From Pleodorina starrii (taxonomy: Eukaryota; Chlorophyta; Chlorophyceae; Chlamydomonadales; Volvocaceae): 64,000 nucleotides of DNA. The notes beneath the pieces were generated by a model. The model made no database searches, had not been told where the DNA came from, and saw nothing but the letters and a program-made list of their open reading frames with translations. Of the stretch, positions 34,579-45,954 are shown in pieces. The translations under genes were made by a program, and so were the position numbers. The DNA lies in the NCBI GenBank assembly GCA_030267565.1, contig BRXU01000014.1, forward strand, positions 1,834,001 through 1,898,000, read 5' to 3'. Every line of letters starts with the position of its first letter. Within the stretch, counting starts at the first letter, position 1.

Positions 34579-37105
34579 TTGCTTCATGGACGTCCTCGTT
34601 GGTACATAGGCGGCCGGCCGGCTGGCGGGCTGGCTGGCGGGCTGGCTGGTCGCGGCCCAAGCTCGTGGCGAGGCCGGTTCAGTGTTGGTCGCCGGCTGAT
34701 GCGTATTGCTCGGAGGCTGGGAGGAGCAAGCGCCCGTCGGTGGGGCGGGCCTTCGCGCCGCGGCTCCCCCGCCAGCAGGTCGCGACTCCTGGCCCCCTGA
34801 CGTCAATAAATACTATGAGCGTGTGCTGACAACCTGCACAACGTGTGTGTTAACGGTTTCGCCACTGCACTGCACTGTACGAGCACAGCGGGCTGTGCCA
34901 ACAATTCTTCTCGGCCCCGCGCAAGGCGGCAGCGTGCGGACACAGATCCAGGCGTGTTTTAGATTAGGTGCCAATGTGTCCATGTGTAAAGGGGGCGGCC
35001 CTCTTGAGTGCGTTTCTTGAAGTCGCGCATGTATGGGGGCAGGGTAAGCAATTCGCATGGGGTGGGCTCGGGCAGCCAGGGCATGTCGGGTTTCTTTCAT
35101 TCAGACCCTTGTTTTGCTGGTACGCATCGAAGGGGGTGTGGTGTGCTGTTGAAAGGGAAATGGGTTCGGTCCCGCCCATGTTCATCGTTTATTTACTCCG
35201 TGATCCGAAGCGTGGCCAATCTCGGGTGCTGATGAGTGAATCGGTTAACAGGGGACCCGGACGATCGGCGGCGAGATAGGCGGCGGGATAGGGCGCGCGT
35301 ACACCGGCGGGATAGGGCGCGCGTAGTGAATATGTCTTCTGTGAGACATTCTGGGCGGCGGGATACTTCAGGTGGGAGGGGGCCGGTATTGGGGACGATA
35401 GCATGGGGCGGCCGACGCCGCCGCCCTATTTGTCTCTTGCGAGCGTAGTGATGAGAATCGCTGTACAGAGAATCTGATGTGCCGGTGGTGATCGATTTGT
35501 TCGCGAGCTGATTTACGTTCCTCATATAACTCAGAACACTTATCTTAACACTTCGTAAAACTCCAGGTCAGTCAGTCTGGTCCTCTGGTGACATTAAATG
35601 GCATTAATTGCCAATTGTGCTGAGCAGTCTCCTCTGCGATGCCAAGGAGGAGGGGAAAGAGCTGCATGCCGGGACGGCCTTGGGCGCGCGTCGGCTTCAG
35701 GCTGGCTGCTGGCTGCTGCCACAGCTGGCAGCGTCGGCAATGGTCCGCCGCGGACAGCAGCGGCATTAACGATGTGCAGAGCACCAGGTAGTTGTCCTCG
35801 TGGGCTGGCTGGGCTCTCGGCCCCACTTGTGTGTATTACGGCGACGGCGCCAGCCACCTCTGGCGCATGGCGCCTGCGGTCGAGGCCACCTGTGCTGGAG
35901 GCGTGTGCGCATTGTCCTCTATGAAGAGAAGCACCCCATCGCATCCCCTCCAGCAGTAATTATGGGCGTGTGGAGTGCTATGCATACCTTGACGAGCGCG
36001 TTAATGCGGTAATGGGAATTACCACCGTCGCGTGGCGGTGGCGTGCGACTGCGGCGGTGCTCTGCGCGGTGCTGATTCCGCAAAGTACAAATGTCATGGC
36101 GTGTGGCGTGTTCATGTGACATGTGGCGTGCGGCTAGCTGACCCAGGCTTCTGCCCGAAGCCGCGCGGCTCAAGACGCTCTTTGCCAAGGACCGGTCTGC
36201 CAAGGATAGGGTCGCTCGCGAGAAGCGGTGGAATAGAACTGAGCAGGGGGGGCGCGGGAGGGACGAGGCGCATGTATGACGTGTACATGGTCCCCTTCCT
36301 CCGGGCTCCAAAGGCGCTGACGACGTGTTTCTGGTCCACGGACGGGAGCCTGGCGCCGTTGTTCAGCGGCAGCAGCGGGCCGCCTGCCTTCGGTCGCATG
36401 CGGCACTTCCCCCCCGGCATGGGCATGGGTTGATCAACAACGTCCGCAGTGACTCGTGGTTACATAAAGGAGCATATCACTCCCTGACCCCCGGCATGGG
36501 CAACGGACTCCGGACGGACCAAGGCCGCGATGCCCCAACGCGTGCCAGACCACGAGACCAACACCACAGGACCTCCACAGATACATACATCACAGACGCA
36601 TACAGACACAAACCGTACGTGGAGATGCCAAATAAAGTCCCTCCACGCTTACTGCACGCTTACTCCAATTGCAATTGCACAATAATAATACCGAGTGCCT
36701 CCTCGAGCAGCCTTCAACACCCCACCAAACGCCGTACATAAAGCGGTCACGAACACACACACACACACACCTCCTGTCCTCTTGACTGGCAGTAATTTGG
36801 GACCGCGTGAATTGCCGCACGCCCCAAGCTCCCAACATATCGCACTGGCCTGTCCAAGAAACCTTCGATAGCTCGAAAATACGGTAAAGCAGCGTGGCGG
36901 TCTCACTACCATTCTCGCAGACGTCGCAGTGCACTGCTTCGGGGAGGGACGAAAAGAGGCTCCACACCGCCTCCCACCTCCGTCCCTGCGCCCCCAAATA
37001 TCCAACACGCAATATCAGTAGACATGCAATCCAGTCACAGTTGCCTCTGCCTCCTCCTCCTCCTCCCGACTCCCGGCCCCGGGCCCCCCCTCCCCAGCAT
37101 CTCCC
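34579..37105. other. Convergent intergenic region
   Basis: Lies between the 3' ends of the PH-domain gene (plus) and ICME-like A (minus). TGTAA at 34,985-34,989 suits the PH gene, and its complement TTACA at 36,460-36,464 suits the hydrolase gene. A 21-base unit CGGCGGGATAGGGCGCGCGT(A) is repeated at about 35,279-35,325. No gene is supported. Confidence 0.5.
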
Positions 37106-40100
37106 CTAGAACGGGCACACCCATCCCGCCATGTTGCACAGGAACGCCGGGCACAGACTGCCGTACACGCGGCGGCCGCCATCACCCCCGCCAACACCAC
37201 CATCGGCACCACCGGCGCCACCCTCCTCCAGGTCGGCACCTGGTCCGCGGCCCTCCCTCAGCGCCGCCCCCAGCACCGTGTCGCTGAGCAGGTCCGTCCC
37301 TCCCCGCATGGGGTCCTCCAGCAGGAAGGCCGTGTGCGTCTTGCCAGGCACCAGGCAGCAGCGGACGCAGGGCGCACCGGATGTCTGCGGGCCGTAGAAA
37401 CGGGAAGTGGACCGTAGAAGGCGATGGGCAGAGGGCGGCGGGCAGCGGGGTGTCCAGGGCGTAGAGCAAAAGGCACGGGACCGGTAAGGATGAAGGGTTG
37501 GGGTCTGGCCGGTGAGACGGCGCTGTAACGGGATGCGGGGTTTAGGGTTTGAGAGTCTGGGCGAATGACAAACGCATGGTGGAGAGACAGGCAGAAGACA
37601 GCGCCCCACATGCCCCGGTTGGACGCTCGGCGCCTCGTTCCCTGGAGCCTCCAGGACGCCACCACTCGCCACCTCAGGCACCACCGCCACCCGTCCAGGC
37701 GCCCGAAGCCCCGAACACAACCCAAAGCCCACAGACACACCACCTGCCTCAAAACGAACCTGCAAAGCCTCGCTCAGCCTCGCGCTGCCCTCCGCCGGCA
37801 CCGTCTTATCCGCCGTGCCGTGGATCAGCAACACGCGCGGCAGCAGCTCCGCGGCGCCGGGCGGCAACCGCCGGGCGGCCTGCAGAGGCGACAGCGACTC
37901 GTAAGCGGGCCGCTTCTGCCGCGGCTGCTGCCGGCTCTGCCGTGGCTGCCGGCGCCGCCGCTCGGGCAAGCGCGCCTGTCCGCCCAAGGAGGCGGCAGGC
38001 GTCGCTGCCACCGCCCCATCTCCGATCTGCGGCTGCGGCGCAGGGCCACCTGCAGCAGCGGCCGCGGCCGCGATCTGCCCGTCACCGCTGCCACCTCCCG
38101 CCGCCTTGCCCCCGCCGCTGCACTCCTCCGCTTCACTCGCGCCGCCACCGCCCCCCGCCGCCGCCACCGCCTCCTCTCCCCCGTCATCGAGTGCCAATAT
38201 CCGGTCCAGCAGGCCCCGGAAGTGGCCGCCGCGGTGCTGCGCCAGCGCCTCCAAATCAAAGGCGCCCGATACGCCCACGAAGGCCCGCAGACAGGCGGGC
38301 GACCAGGCCGGTGTGGCACCCAGGCAAGGGTAGCCCCGCGCTGCCTGCTCCGCCTGCAGCACGCAGGGATGGGAAGGGCAGAGCCGGGTAGGGCAGTGCG
38401 GAGCAGGGCAGGGCAGGAAGCTGTAGTGGGGTTGGGTGAGCCAAGAAAGCTTGGCCATGTCCTGCCGCCTGCCTAGCCCAAGCCTTTGTAACTTGCTCCC
38501 CGGCCCCGGCCCAATTTGCTTCCGCCCCATTTGCTCCCGCCCAATCCCTACGCCCCCTCCTCATGCTGCCCGAATCTCTTCCCTTGGTCCTCCTCACCCC
38601 GCCTCCCTCCCGCCCTCCCCCGCTCCCTGCCTCTCCTCCTCTCCCAGCCCCCACTGACCTGCTTTATGAGCGCCAGTCCCGCCAGGTGACCCCCTGCCGA
38701 CTGGCCCACCAGAGTGACACCGTCCGGGTCGCCCCCGAAGCGGTGGATGCGGGACAAAACCCAGGAGATGCCCGTGTTAACGTCCTCGAGCATGTCCAGC
38801 GCGTCGCCCTTTGGGCAGAGAGGGGAGGGGAAGCGGGAATGATGCAGTCCTTGATACGTCAGATGTACCAGTGGGGGTGCGCACGAGACCACGATCAGCG
38901 TTTTGGAAGTGGATGCTGAAAGAAAGGGTGGTTTCCTGATTTGGCTACAAGCAGAAGCGGCAGGGCCATGCGTCCGTCCCAAGCTCCGCTGGGGAGATGA
39001 GCAGCCCGATTGAGCCAACTCCACGTCCTCCCAAAGCCAAGGGCTCCCCGGATAAACCCCTGCCCTGTCCTTAGCCCACCAAGCCAAACGACCCCCTCCC
39101 TTGCCCGTGTCTCCCCCATCCGCACCTGTGGGAAGTTGCGGTAATCGAGGCACGCCACCAGCACACCCCCCTCACTCAGCCGGCGAGCCAGAAGCGCGCC
39201 CCAGGCCTTGTAGCCGATCGTCCAGGCACCGCCTGGGGAGGCGTTGCGGCGCGAGGGCGTGTTCTTTCCTTTCCACAAAGGAAAGGGCGCCCTACGACCT
39301 CTCGGGGCACACGGGAGGGAAGGAAGGCTCCTGGCGTGCCTCAGAAGGCGGCAGCAGATGCCGGGTCAAGGCCTCGGCGAGCAGCGACAGGGCCGGAAAG
39401 TCCTGCAAACGGCGAGCGCACTCCCTTCAGTCGCACGCGTCTTGCGCCTGCGGCAAGAAGGCACCTCGGAGGAGCGCGGGGCCATGGGTCCGTAGGTCCG
39501 GGGGTGCCGCAACTGCCTTCCGTTCCCCTTTTCCCATTCTTGTACTTTCAAAGGAGGTAGTGCGCCTAGACCTCGCGCCCTGACTTCGCGCGGGCTCTGC
39601 CGTCGGGCCCTGACGGAGGGCCCTGGCGGTCAAGGATGTCGCCCAAAGGGTGCTGCCGCACCCGTAATGTAGATGACGACGGGGTAGGTGACACCGTTGC
39701 GGGCGTCGGGCGGGAAGTACAGGTCGAGTCGCTGTCGGGGCTGCGAGAGCAGGACGTGGGGGAAGGTCAGGGGCGGTTTTGGGTTTCAGGCGGTATTGGC
39801 TTATGAGGAGATGAGCAGTGTGTTGGGTTGGGCGGTGGATGCAGCACCGTACTGATGTTGGGTCTTTGGTCTTTGGTTTAACTGACAGTGAGGGTTTGGA
39901 GAGGAGAAAGGAGTGCGGGCGAGGCGACCGCGACCACGCTCTGCTACGTTGCCATACTTAGCCGTACCTTTGGGCCGTACACAATGCCGCGGACGACGTT
40001 CTTGCTGAAGAAGTAGTACACGATCATCTGCGGTATGCCGCAGGACGCACGAGTAGGCCGATCGGAAAAATGACATGGGAGAGACTGACACACCCTGTCA

Positions 40101-41183
40101 ATCGAGTTTGCTCAGCCCCTGCGCGGGTTTGCGCAGCCCTGTACTGCAACCCCTCGAACACACTCCATGCGGGTGGCGGGTTAATTGTGGAAGTGCGAAG
40201 GGCATATGTGCTGACCACACCCGACCGGGGAGTGGCAGATGAGGTTCACACCGCGATGCCGCACTCTCACCCTCAGGAATCCTGGCATCAGCAGCAAAGA
40301 GTACAGCATCAGACAGACGACAATGAAAATCAACTTGAGCACTGCAGAAGAGGGGGGCGCGAGTGGAGGCGGAGAAGGGCGCGGGGGGCGGAGCGAGGGG
40401 GGTGCCGGAGAGGAGGGGAGAGGGAGGGAGGGAGGTTGGCCCGCGGGGCTGTACAGCAGCGTGCCAAGCACCGTGGCGGCGGAGGCGGACTGCTTTTGTC
40501 CGTCAAAATCAAACTCCGAACCAATATCCGGCGCGGCGCTTGTTGTCAACTGTGATTTGGGTTCTGAGATTCTGCCTGTCTGTCTGGGGCAGTGTCTGTG
40601 AGCGTGAGCCCCAGCGCGCCGGGTGCGTGAAGGTGCTCCTGGGGGAGCGGGCCGATGCTGCTGATTGTCGTTTAGGTTTGTACTGATGCTTCAAGTAGGA
40701 CATGATGCAAGATGCGACACGCAAGATGGGACATGATGCAAGACGCGACACGCCTCATCCAAATCCTCACGGGGCCTCCAAAGTAAGCCGCTCCAACACA
40801 GCGGGGTGAGGACCCAACAGAAGCGGATAGGCCGCAACCGCTGAACACACGAAGCTCCGCTTCCGCCAGTGAACCGCCCCGGTATCATCCCTTTAGTAAC
40901 TTGGATGAAACAACACGTGAGTGCTATAAGGGGATCCGAAGCCGTGTTACGCGGCGCAGCGTAGGCCAGGCTCACCGACGCCGATGGCATGACCAATGGC
41001 AGCGACCACGTTGAAAGGCCAGGCCCAAACTCTGGCGCAGTAGGATCTCGAGGGCTTAGGGGAGCCTGCATCACGGCTGTTGGCGATGATCGGAACACGG
41101 AGGTCGCTATACGGGTCCTCGCCCGCGGAGGTTGGGTTCGTGCTGCCGGCCTCGGCACATATCAGGTAGCTCCTGGGTTCCAT
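37106..41183 (-). CDS. Isoprenylcysteine methylesterase-like hydrolase A
   Basis: ICME enzymes remove the methyl ester from prenylated, carboxyl-methylated C-terminal cysteines at the endomembrane. Minus-strand exons in transcript order: 41183-40976, 40341-40271, 40027-39968, 39740-39662, 39232-39126, 38808-38659, 38353-37760, 37384-37106; 515 residues, phases consistent. Two hydrophobic segments (about 53-93) precede [20 protein letters not shown] and [12 protein letters not shown], as in plant ICMEs. The alpha/beta-hydrolase core shows [19 protein letters not shown] and [17 protein letters not shown] (nucleophile Ser about 212), HGTADKTVP (Asp about 407) and GKTHTAF (His about 440). Exon 7 has a low-complexity Ala/Gly/Gln/Arg insertion absent from typical ICMEs. 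The 5' exon is the least certain. It is a paralogue of the gene at 48,058-51,786; the SDR gene lies between them on the same strand. Confidence 0.88.
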
Positions 41184-42009
41184 GTCGAGTCAGATATCAA
41201 CAAGGCGAAAATAAGGACACTTTTTATGATCACGCCTGATGCCCGATAGCTGTTGAAGTCTAGTACCGGTAGACCCCTACACCCTTTCCAAAGTCAGCGA
41301 CAAATGTTCGCTGCTCCCATAATAACCGGTTCGTATCTGTGAACTTTCTATGAACTCTAGGTGGGTGCTCGAAGGCGAATATGAGTTATGATAAATTGCT
41401 TCAGCTCAGGGACGACTCCATGCATAGTCCATAGTCGGATGCCCCGAGCGCCGCACAGTAGCTCTTATGGAGCTACGACGGCGGTGACCGTCTGCTTTAT
41501 TTGTGTTGCTCAACCATTTGCCATTGGCAGTCTCAGGCACCAACCGGGTGCCAACGAACTTTGTACATTGCAACGGCATGCCCGTTTGGGGGATTGGGTA
41601 AATGCCTGTGGGCAATGGGGTTGCCCGGTAACCGGCTCCGGTTCTCCGGTTCCCCTGTCTAGCATAAAGTCTCAGTCTGCCTCAGTACCGGCTGTTGTTT
41701 TACGCCCGGTTCCTCGACTGCACATTACCAGCCATGTCTGGCCGGTCGGCCGATGCCTTCCGACAAAGCATTGTAAAGGTATGTGGCACCCTCTGTGCAG
41801 TGTGAGTGCGGTCGTGATAACCGCCATAACGGGCGTGGCTGCACTTTGGCGTGGGGCTGGACAAGCCATCTTACAACCCATCCTGCCGATGGCGTTCAAA
41901 AACTTCCAACACGACGAGCGACATCCTCCTGCGCTGATATGCCAGTGCTACATATGCTTCGTAAATTACCCGCGGTGGCAAAGAAAGACATCCCCTGACA
42001 TCCTGAGAA

Positions 42010-43180
42010 CTAGCGGAGTACCTCGGGTAACCGCGGGTTTCTTCGTTCACTGAAAGGAGAATGAACGTTCACTGACCTGCACTGAACGCTCACCGTGAAC
42101 GTTCAGTGAAGGTTCACCGTTCACCGTTCAGGCCCTTGTGCTGCAAGCAAAGCGAAATCAACGTCCTTTTGTGCTTTTGACTTATGAATAGCTGCCTAAG
42201 TGACCAAAGCTGCTGGGGCACATATAACGAACCGAGACAAGGCCAAGCAGTTATGTGAATACCTTTGATGTGCGCGGGAACAGCGCTGGAGCATGCGTGC
42301 CGTACTATTTTCCAAAATAGTACGACCTACAAGCGCACTGGTAGCTCACCATGATTCGACACTCCCGAATGAGTTTCTCTGCCGGCTAGTTCTTCATAAA
42401 GTCAACATGCCTCCGCTGCTGCTTCTCGACGCATTGGCCGGCTGTGCATCCTCAGACAATTTATTTTGTCGGGTCCGGCATTTCGTTTAATGCACCTGCA
42501 GCTGCGGCCATGATTGCATATTTGGAATACGGGAGTACCATTGACGTGGGCCACCTGGCGGACGCACTGTGCCAACTCCTAGCGATATTCACAGACGCGA
42601 AGAAATCCCCGGATGGCAGCATGTATCTCCAGGATGCGGCCTGTAAATCCGCCGATTCTGCCCGTGAGCTCCTATTTGCACAAGCTCGTGAAGCCCTGCT
42701 GGTGACAAACGGTAGGCTCGGCGGCCATGAAGATCTCATGGAGACACCGTCGGTCGATACGTACTCTAACGTGACATACTGTCATCCTTAGGCTTTAGGG
42801 TTTTAGGAGTACCCATTGCGTTGGGTTTGGGCCACGGTTCTGCCCCTTCCGCGCCCCGCACGGGGCCCCGCACGGGGCCCGCGCCCCGCCCCGCCGGCGG
42901 CATTAACCGGTCGCCGAGCCCCCCAAGCAGCCGGGGAAGTGGGGGATGTTGTGTGGCACTGCGAGCACCCATGTACAGGGGTGTCGGCGGCCCCCCCGCC
43001 TTGCCCCGCCCGTGTCGCGTGCCCCCAACTGCACCGACTGCTTTGACGAACGTTCACTGAACATTCAGTGAACGTTCCCCGTGACTGTTCGCTGAACATT
43101 CAGTGAACGTTCAGCGAACAGTCACCAGTCGTTCACGTCGTGAACGGAAACACCCGCGCTTACCCTAAGTAGTGAACTAG
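42010..43180. mobile_element. Probable non-autonomous DNA transposon with imperfect inverted ends
   Basis: Left end (42,010-42,050): CTAG, 11 bases, GGGTAACCGCGGGTTTCTTC, then GTTCAC. Right end read on the minus strand (from 43,180): CTAG, 11 bases, GGGTAAGCGCGGGTGTTTCC, then GTTCAC. The equal spacing of CTAG to GGGTAA at both ends supports terminal inverted repeats of about 40 bp. Subterminal clusters of TGAACGTTCA-type palindromes sit inside both ends (42,061-42,130 and 43,048-43,140). The interior has GC-rich palindromes and one 115-codon plus-strand frame (42,444-42,791). No transposase motif seen. No clear target-site duplication could be fixed, so exact limits are uncertain. Confidence 0.65.
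42444..42791 (+). CDS. Hypothetical 115-residue frame inside the inverted-end element
   Basis: The frame begins MHPQTIYFVGSGISFNAPAA and contains a helix-like stretch, HLADALCQLLAIFTDAKKS. Composition is less Ala/Gly-biased than neighbouring genes and looks more protein-like than random frames here. No family is recognised and the 5' end could be spliced. It could be a captured gene fragment carried by the element, or chance. Confidence 0.25.
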   Translation: MHPQTIYFVGSGISFNAPAAAAMIAYLEYGSTIDVGHLADALCQLLAIFTDAKKSPDGSMYLQDAACKSADSARELLFAQAREALLVTNGRLGGHEDLMETPSVDTYSNVTYCHP

Positions 43181-43744
43181 CGCACATCTTTGCTTCTTTG
43201 GGCTATTGGTTAGCCCTACAAAACGCTACCCGCGGAATCTGTACTGCGAACATGGCGAAGGCTTGATCTCGCCATTGGTGATGCGTCAACCTGTCTGATG
43301 GGGCCCTGCCATCACCGCCCTTTTGCACCTCTCCTCTGCTCTCCTTGTCAAAATTGGTGGTACCGTCCTTTCATGACACCCCTACCTAAAAACTTCGATT
43401 ACTTCGCTACGGTTCCTGTACGGTTCTTCATTTCTAGCCATCAAGCAACATGAAGCCAGCATTGCATTGAATTGCATAACATAGCGCAGCCCACCTGCAC
43501 CTCCGGCCCCGCACCTAAGCCATAGCGCCTGATCCGTGATCCCCCACCCCTCCTGAGACTGTGCGCCTCGCCCAATCATATCTTTTAAGCCAGCAGGGCC
43601 CAAGGCCAACTGCACAAATTTCCCGAGCCGCCAATCAGCCGGGGCATCGCACCCCCAACAGCCCAACTATGCGGGGCACCGCGCACAACCGACTGGCCAC
43701 GGGCACGCTGACGGCGGGCTTGCTTCCACCTCCGCCTCTTTCCC

Positions 43745-45954
43745 CTAGCGCGCCACCCAGCCGCCGTCGATGGAAAGGCAGGCGCCCGTGATGGAATCTG
43801 AGTTGGGTCCGCACAGGTGCACCAGCAGCGCGCCAATGTCCTGGACAGCACCATGCAGCGATTCAGGGCCGGCACGGGCACGGGCAGAGACGCAGGTACA
43901 CTCGCGGTCAGGGGGGCCGGCGTCTTCCAAGTTGTGTTGCGGGAGATCACCGGCACGAAAGCAGAGCCAGGGGTGAGACACTGTCATTGTGTCATAGCCA
44001 AGTCTGATACGGACGGCGGAAGGGGAACCGTGATCGCGGAGACATCACCATGTGACCCATGGGTCCGGGTCCTGGCTCTTGTACCACACCTGCGAACGCC
44101 CTTGCGTTGCCCGGCCGGACCGCCCGTGCGCCTATCTCTCTCCTCATAAAATTCAAAGCATAAATCTCACCTCGGGCCGGACGAACTTCTTGCTGGGCTG
44201 GTCCGCTAGCAGCACATCCCGAATGACGCTCTCCACGGGGATACCCCGGATGCGGGCGGTGTCGGCAATCTGCGGCGCATTGTTTTTGCCAAGCGTTCAT
44301 TATTTAAGTCAATTACCATGTCCTATAGGCAAGCTCTCTAGTTAATCCTTGGTGGCTTGCTGGTTTGCCGACGTCGTCGAGCACCATTGCAATTTGCAGA
44401 GCTGAGCCACGAGCATGCGCATGTCGGCGACGTCACTGACGTCAAGGGCCGGCCGGGCCAGCCATCCGCTGGGCCGTAGCTTTCAGCGTTTCAGGGCCTG
44501 CGCGATGCCGTACTGTACGGATCCGTACCTGGTTGCGGACGAGGTCCGTATCCGTGTAGCCAGGGCAGATCGCATTCACAGTGACGTTCTTGGTGGCGAC
44601 CTGGAGGGGTTGGGGTTTGGGGCGGGCGGGGTAGGACAGGGCGCTTGCCAGAAAAGCATGAAACGGTAATGCCGAGGTGGGCGTCGCTAGTAAGGATGAC
44701 GATCTATTCGATTGCACTGCGGAACACGCGGCACGCCGACCAACACACGGGCTGTCAAGTCTGAAAGCCAGCATGCACATGTGTGAGCAAGACGTGTCGG
44801 GAGGAACCAACGACAAGCACACGGCTGTCGGGGGGGATCCGGAGTCGCTGGCCCCTGGCCGCTGGCCCCCGGTTCGCACCCACCCACCTCCAGCGCCACG
44901 GTCTTTGTGAATCCCGCGACTCCGTGCTTGGCGGCGTTGTAGGCAGACTTGAAGGGCGAGGCCACCAGCGCATGCATGGAGCCGGTGTTGACGATGCGGC
45001 CCCAGCCCTGAGGGTTTATGTTTGAAGTTGGCGCGCGAGGAGGCTTTCAGGGCGATTGGAAGAGTTAGGGCGGTGAATTAAGCAGAGATCAAGGCACCGG
45101 ACACAGGGGGGAGCCAGGGCGGCGACGAGGCGCTGGTGTACGGCGCGGTGTTGTACGGCGCGGCGCCGAGCGGCACACCTGCTCCAGCATGTACGGCAAC
45201 GCGGCCTTGGTGGCGTGGAAGGTGGACGAGAGGATGACGCCGAGGATGGCGTCCCACTTCTCATCCGGAAGCTCGTGCACGGGCGCCACGAACTGGATGC
45301 CGGCGTTGTTCACGAGGATGTCCAGCCTGTCGTACAGAAAGCCGTATAGTAAAACCGTTACGCGTTTGCGGGGTGTGGAATCAGGCCGCGCCTGACGAGA
45401 GCTCCAGAGGCGACTAGTTAAGGCAGGGTACCTGGAACGCAGCAGCGGCGCTGCATGCTGTCGCTATGGACTTTCATCGACGCATTCGATAAATTGCTCT
45501 GCTTGCGAAGATGGATACCACGTTAGAGACGATGCGTGTGTTTCGGGGAGAAGTGTGTCGGGGGCACATGTGCGGGCACAGCGTGCAGCGTCTCGGGTGG
45601 GCGAGGAAGGATGGCTTGCCACCAGACCACAAGCGCAGACGCAGGGGATACATTACTCTAGGAAGCATGGTTGCGGTACAGTACACACCTGCCAAAAGCC
45701 GAATGTGTTCCCCGCACCATGTCACGAATTTCGGCGGGTTGAAGAAGGTTCGCCCCCGAAAACGTGACTTCAACGCCATTGTCCTTCGATATCTGCTTGC
45801 AAAGTCCTTGGATCTTGTCCATGTCGTTCGGGATCCCGTGCATAGTCACGTTACAACCGGCAGACGCCAGCGCCTTCAGCATGGCGAGCCCGATACCCTG
45901 CGTGCTCCCCGTAACAAGCGCCGCTTTGCCCTTGAGGATTGCGTTGGCTGCCAT
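43745..45954 (-). CDS. 3-hydroxybutyrate dehydrogenase-like SDR
   Basis: Likely NAD-dependent oxidoreductase interconverting (R)-3-hydroxybutyrate and acetoacetate. Exons in transcript order: 45954-45689, 45326-45179, 45007-44888, 44600-44529, 44269-44171, 43840-43745; 266 residues with phases agreeing throughout. Classical SDR features: [11 protein letters not shown] (cofactor glycine motif), LVNNAGIQ (structural Asn), [20 protein letters not shown] (catalytic Ser, Tyr, then Lys of YxxxK) and [18 protein letters not shown] and [16 protein letters not shown] match bacterial-type beta-hydroxybutyrate dehydrogenases. The C-terminus, [13 protein letters not shown], is the usual SDR ending. The start at [14 protein letters not shown] gives no obvious targeting peptide; the frame is open upstream without an ATG. 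It sits between two ICME-like paralogues on the same strand. Substrate is inferred from family similarity. Confidence 0.9.

Larger units (their letters stand above)
41184..43744. other. Intergenic region containing a probable transposon
   Basis: This 2.6-kb gap separates the 5' end of ICME-like A and the 3' end of the SDR gene, both on the minus strand. An element with inverted ends fills 42,010-43,180. A 221-codon plus-strand frame at 41,388-42,053 has no recognisable domain and was not accepted. Confidence 0.5.

Noticed and set aside
40691..40975. Micro-exon in ICME-like A equivalent to the one in B
   Set aside because: The best candidate (near 40,780) breaks the reading phase; direct joining of exons 1 and 2 is consistent.
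41388..42053. 221-codon plus-strand frame
   Set aside because: No domain recognised; runs into the inverted end of the transposon-like element. Possibly chance, so not called as a gene.
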